Positions 6,724 through 7,937 of a stretch of DNA of 7,937 bases are shown here, one piece after another (positions within the stretch are counted from its first letter, which is position 1; every line of letters starts with the position of its first letter). The notes under the pieces are model-generated. The model had not been told where the DNA came from. It searched no databases and worked only from the letters and a program-made list of their open reading frames with translations. Source of the stretch: Candidatus Methanocorpusculum equi (GTDB lineage Archaea; Halobacteriota; Methanomicrobia; Methanomicrobiales; Methanocorpusculaceae); assembly GCA_018065685.1 (NCBI GenBank), contig JAGHSU010000153.1:1-7937 (forward strand), written 5' to 3'. The position numbers and the translations under genes were made by a program.

Positions 6724-7748
6724 AAGCAGAACTCTCCGAGCCGCTGAAGCACGATGGCTTTGGCGAATATAAACTCATCTGTGATTCACTGGATGATTTG
6801 TGGCATTTATCCCACCTGATTTTGCCTGGGGATACAGTATATGCAGTAACACTGCGGACAGTTGACGCCCCATCTGATAAACTCCGTTCGGAGAAGCTCG
6901 AAAAGCGTCCGGTAAGAATTGGTCTGAAGGCGGAAAAAGTTGAATTTTCGGCTGATGCAAACCGCCTACGGGTGTTTGGTGTTATCGTCTTCGGGCCGGA
7001 CCTTGGTCAGCATCATACGATAAATGTGGAAACGGGTTATGAGGTATCGGTTGTAAAACGGTGGCGTCCGCATGATTTATCACGTATTGAGCGGGCTGTT
7101 TCCGCCTCGGTCCACGGGGTTGTGCACATTGCAGCTGTAGAAGACGGCGAGATTGAACTCTACCGCATCAGACAGTACGGTCCGGAACGGATTGTAACGT
7201 TTACTCTCGGGAGCGGGAAAACAGCAGGTCTTGACTCGCGTGAGGCTCTGTTTGGCGCGGCTGCGGAAGCACTCGCTCCGGTTACAGGAATTATTATTGT
7301 TGCAGGGCCGGGATTTGTCAAGGATGATTTCGTATCGTATGTAAAAACGAAAAAACCTGATCTTGCGGCTAAAATGATGACCGCAGATACCCGGCGTTCC
7401 GGATACGGTGCGGTTCAGGAGGCAATCGGAAATGGTGTTTTAACCCGCGCTGCAGAGGATGTGCAGCTTGCACGTGAGGTATCTTTCATGGATGAACTCT
7501 TTTTGCGGATTGCAAAGAACGGGGCTTTTGCTTACGGGAAAGATGACGTGCGGCGGGCGGTCGATTTCGGCGCGGCGGAGCAGCTTCTGGTAACAGATAC
7601 TGCGGTCCGCGAGGGGGTGTTTTCAGCAATCCTTGAGGATGCGGAACGGATTGGTGCAGAACCGGTGGTGTTTTCGACCGGGTTTGAGCCGGGAAAGCGT
7701 CTGGAAGCCCTTGGGGGAATTGCCGCCCTTTTGCGGTATGCTTTGTGA
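6720..7748 (+). CDS. pelA: Pelota/Dom34 ribosome rescue factor
   Basis: A 342-residue eRF1-like protein that enters the empty A site of stalled ribosomes and, with aEF1A-GTP and then ABCE1, brings about subunit splitting without peptide hydrolysis. Three domains are visible. The N-terminal Sm-like pelota domain (1 to about 125) has LPGDTVYAVT and HHTINVE (from His98). The central domain (about 130-245) has AGPGFVKDDF (from about 195) and lacks the GGQ motif of true release factors, as expected. The C-terminal eRF1_3 domain (about 255-342) has MDELFLRIAKNGAFAYGKDD followed by VRRAVDFGAAEQLLV. The length is normal for archaeal Pelota. Translation is coupled to rqcH through ATGA. Its splitting partner ABCE1 is encoded divergently in the same window, so the set is functionally coherent. 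Confidence 0.97.
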   Translation: MKAELSEPLKHDGFGEYKLICDSLDDLWHLSHLILPGDTVYAVTLRTVDAPSDKLRSEKLEKRPVRIGLKAEKVEFSADANRLRVFGVIVFGPDLGQHHTINVETGYEVSVVKRWRPHDLSRIERAVSASVHGVVHIAAVEDGEIELYRIRQYGPERIVTFTLGSGKTAGLDSREALFGAAAEALAPVTGIIIVAGPGFVKDDFVSYVKTKKPDLAAKMMTADTRRSGYGAVQEAIGNGVLTRAAEDVQLAREVSFMDELFLRIAKNGAFAYGKDDVRRAVDFGAAEQLLVTDTAVREGVFSAILEDAERIGAEPVVFSTGFEPGKRLEALGGIAALLRYAL

Positions 7749-7757
7749 TGATGAGAT

Positions 7758-7771
7758 AATAAACGTTTATT
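7758..7771. repeat. Perfect 14-base palindrome between pelota and tRNA-Arg
   Basis: AATAAACGTTTATT reads identically on both strands. It begins ten bases after the pelota stop codon and touches the TATA-like stretch of the tRNA promoter. With no loop bases it is a poor RNA hairpin, so it looks more like a protein-binding site than a terminator, but in A/T-rich DNA it could be chance. Confidence 0.5.
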
Positions 7772-7779
7772 TTATATAT
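7771..7779 (+). promoter_or_regulatory. TATA-like element for tRNA-Arg
   Basis: TTTATATAT lies about 45 bases before the tRNA 5' end and predicts initiation near 7801, with a leader of roughly 20 bases removed by RNase P. A second A/T stretch, 7790-7799, would instead predict initiation close to the mature 5' end. The sequence does not decide between them. Confidence 0.4.
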
Positions 7780-7819
7780 CACGAAGGGCAATATAATAAA
7801 ACACAAAGTGCAAACGCCT

Positions 7820-7891
7820 GTCCCGGTAGGGTAGAGGATATCCTTAAAGCCTGCGGAGCTTTAGACCGGGGTTCGAATCCCCGTCGGGACG
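7820..7891 (+). tRNA. tRNA-Arg, anticodon GCG (reads CGC/CGU)
   Basis: A complete cloverleaf folds by hand. The acceptor GTCCCGG (7820-7826) pairs with TCGGGAC (7884-7890), with one G-U pair. The D arm has G18-G19 and A14/A21. The anticodon stem AAAGC/GCTTT encloses the loop CTGCGGA (7851-7857), giving anticodon GCG at 7853-7855. The variable loop AGAC supplies C48 to pair with G15. The T stem CGGGG/CCCCG has the loop TTCGAAT. The discriminator is G at 7891. CCA is not encoded and must be added afterwards, and there is no intron. Anticodon GCG for Arg is the usual archaeal and eukaryal solution, whereas most bacteria use ACG. Confidence 0.95.
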
Positions 7892-7900
7892 TTATCACAT

Positions 7901-7922
7901 CTTTTCTTTTGTTATTTCTTTT
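7901..7922 (+). terminator. T-rich terminator after tRNA-Arg
   Basis: Starting about ten bases past the tRNA 3' end, several T-runs (7902-7905, 7907-7910, 7915-7917, 7919-7922) are broken by single other bases. There is no hairpin. This is typical of intrinsic termination by archaeal RNA polymerase at oligo-T tracts. Confidence 0.5.
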
Positions 7923-7937
7923 CTATTATTACCACAC

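Noticed and set aside
6120..6752. Antisense open frame opposite the RqcH C-terminus
   Set aside because: Low-complexity Ser/Thr/Pro-rich product with no recognisable domain, fully covered by the conserved NFACT-R coding region.
7820..7891. Intron in the tRNA gene
   Set aside because: The anticodon stem and seven-base loop are continuous, with no insertion after position 37.
1..7937. CRISPR arrays, insertion sequences, prophage or attachment sites
   Set aside because: No regularly spaced repeats, transposase or integrase motifs, or copy of the tRNA 3' end were seen; the genes look like core genome.

Overview
The window is archaeal and most probably comes from a methanogen of the order Methanomicrobiales; the genus cannot be fixed from sequence alone, and Methanocorpusculum is only a guess. 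The evidence is an ABCE1/Rli1 ATPase, a Pelota/Dom34 protein, an RqcH/NEMF protein with the archaeal/eukaryotic-type C-terminal region, a tRNA gene without encoded CCA, TATA-like elements upstream of the transcription units, and A/T-tract ends instead of bacterial hairpin terminators. Base composition is moderate.

Layout. Bases 1-82 may hold the tail of an upstream gene. Bases 145-2156 (+) hold a two-gene unit: a classical AAA ATPase of unknown partner followed, with an ATGA overlap, by a PhnP-type metallo-beta-lactamase-fold hydrolase. A roughly 100-base convergent gap follows. Bases 2258-4758 (-) hold a second two-gene unit, read leftwards: a membrane protein with an ABCE1-like two-cluster ferredoxin head and an EMC6-like three-helix membrane tail, then ABCE1 itself, again joined by an ATGA overlap. 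A short divergent promoter region (4759-4821) separates it from a third two-gene unit on the + strand: RqcH (4822-6723) and Pelota (6720-7748), also joined by ATGA. The window ends with a tRNA-Arg(GCG) gene and a T-rich tract.

How the genes fit together. Pelota recognises stalled ribosomes and, with ABCE1, splits them; RqcH works on the large subunit that still carries peptidyl-tRNA. The centre of the window is therefore a complete ribosome recycling and rescue island. The unexpected part is the first gene of the ABCE1 operon. Its N-terminal 70 residues resemble the Fe-S domain of ABCE1, but they are fused through an Ala/Pro/Gln-rich linker to a membrane domain that resembles EMC6, a subunit of the membrane protein insertase family. 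This suggests, by inference only, a membrane-anchored partner of ABCE1 or of the ribosome, linking recycling or rescue to membrane protein synthesis. The AAA ATPase/hydrolase pair has no clear link to the rest.
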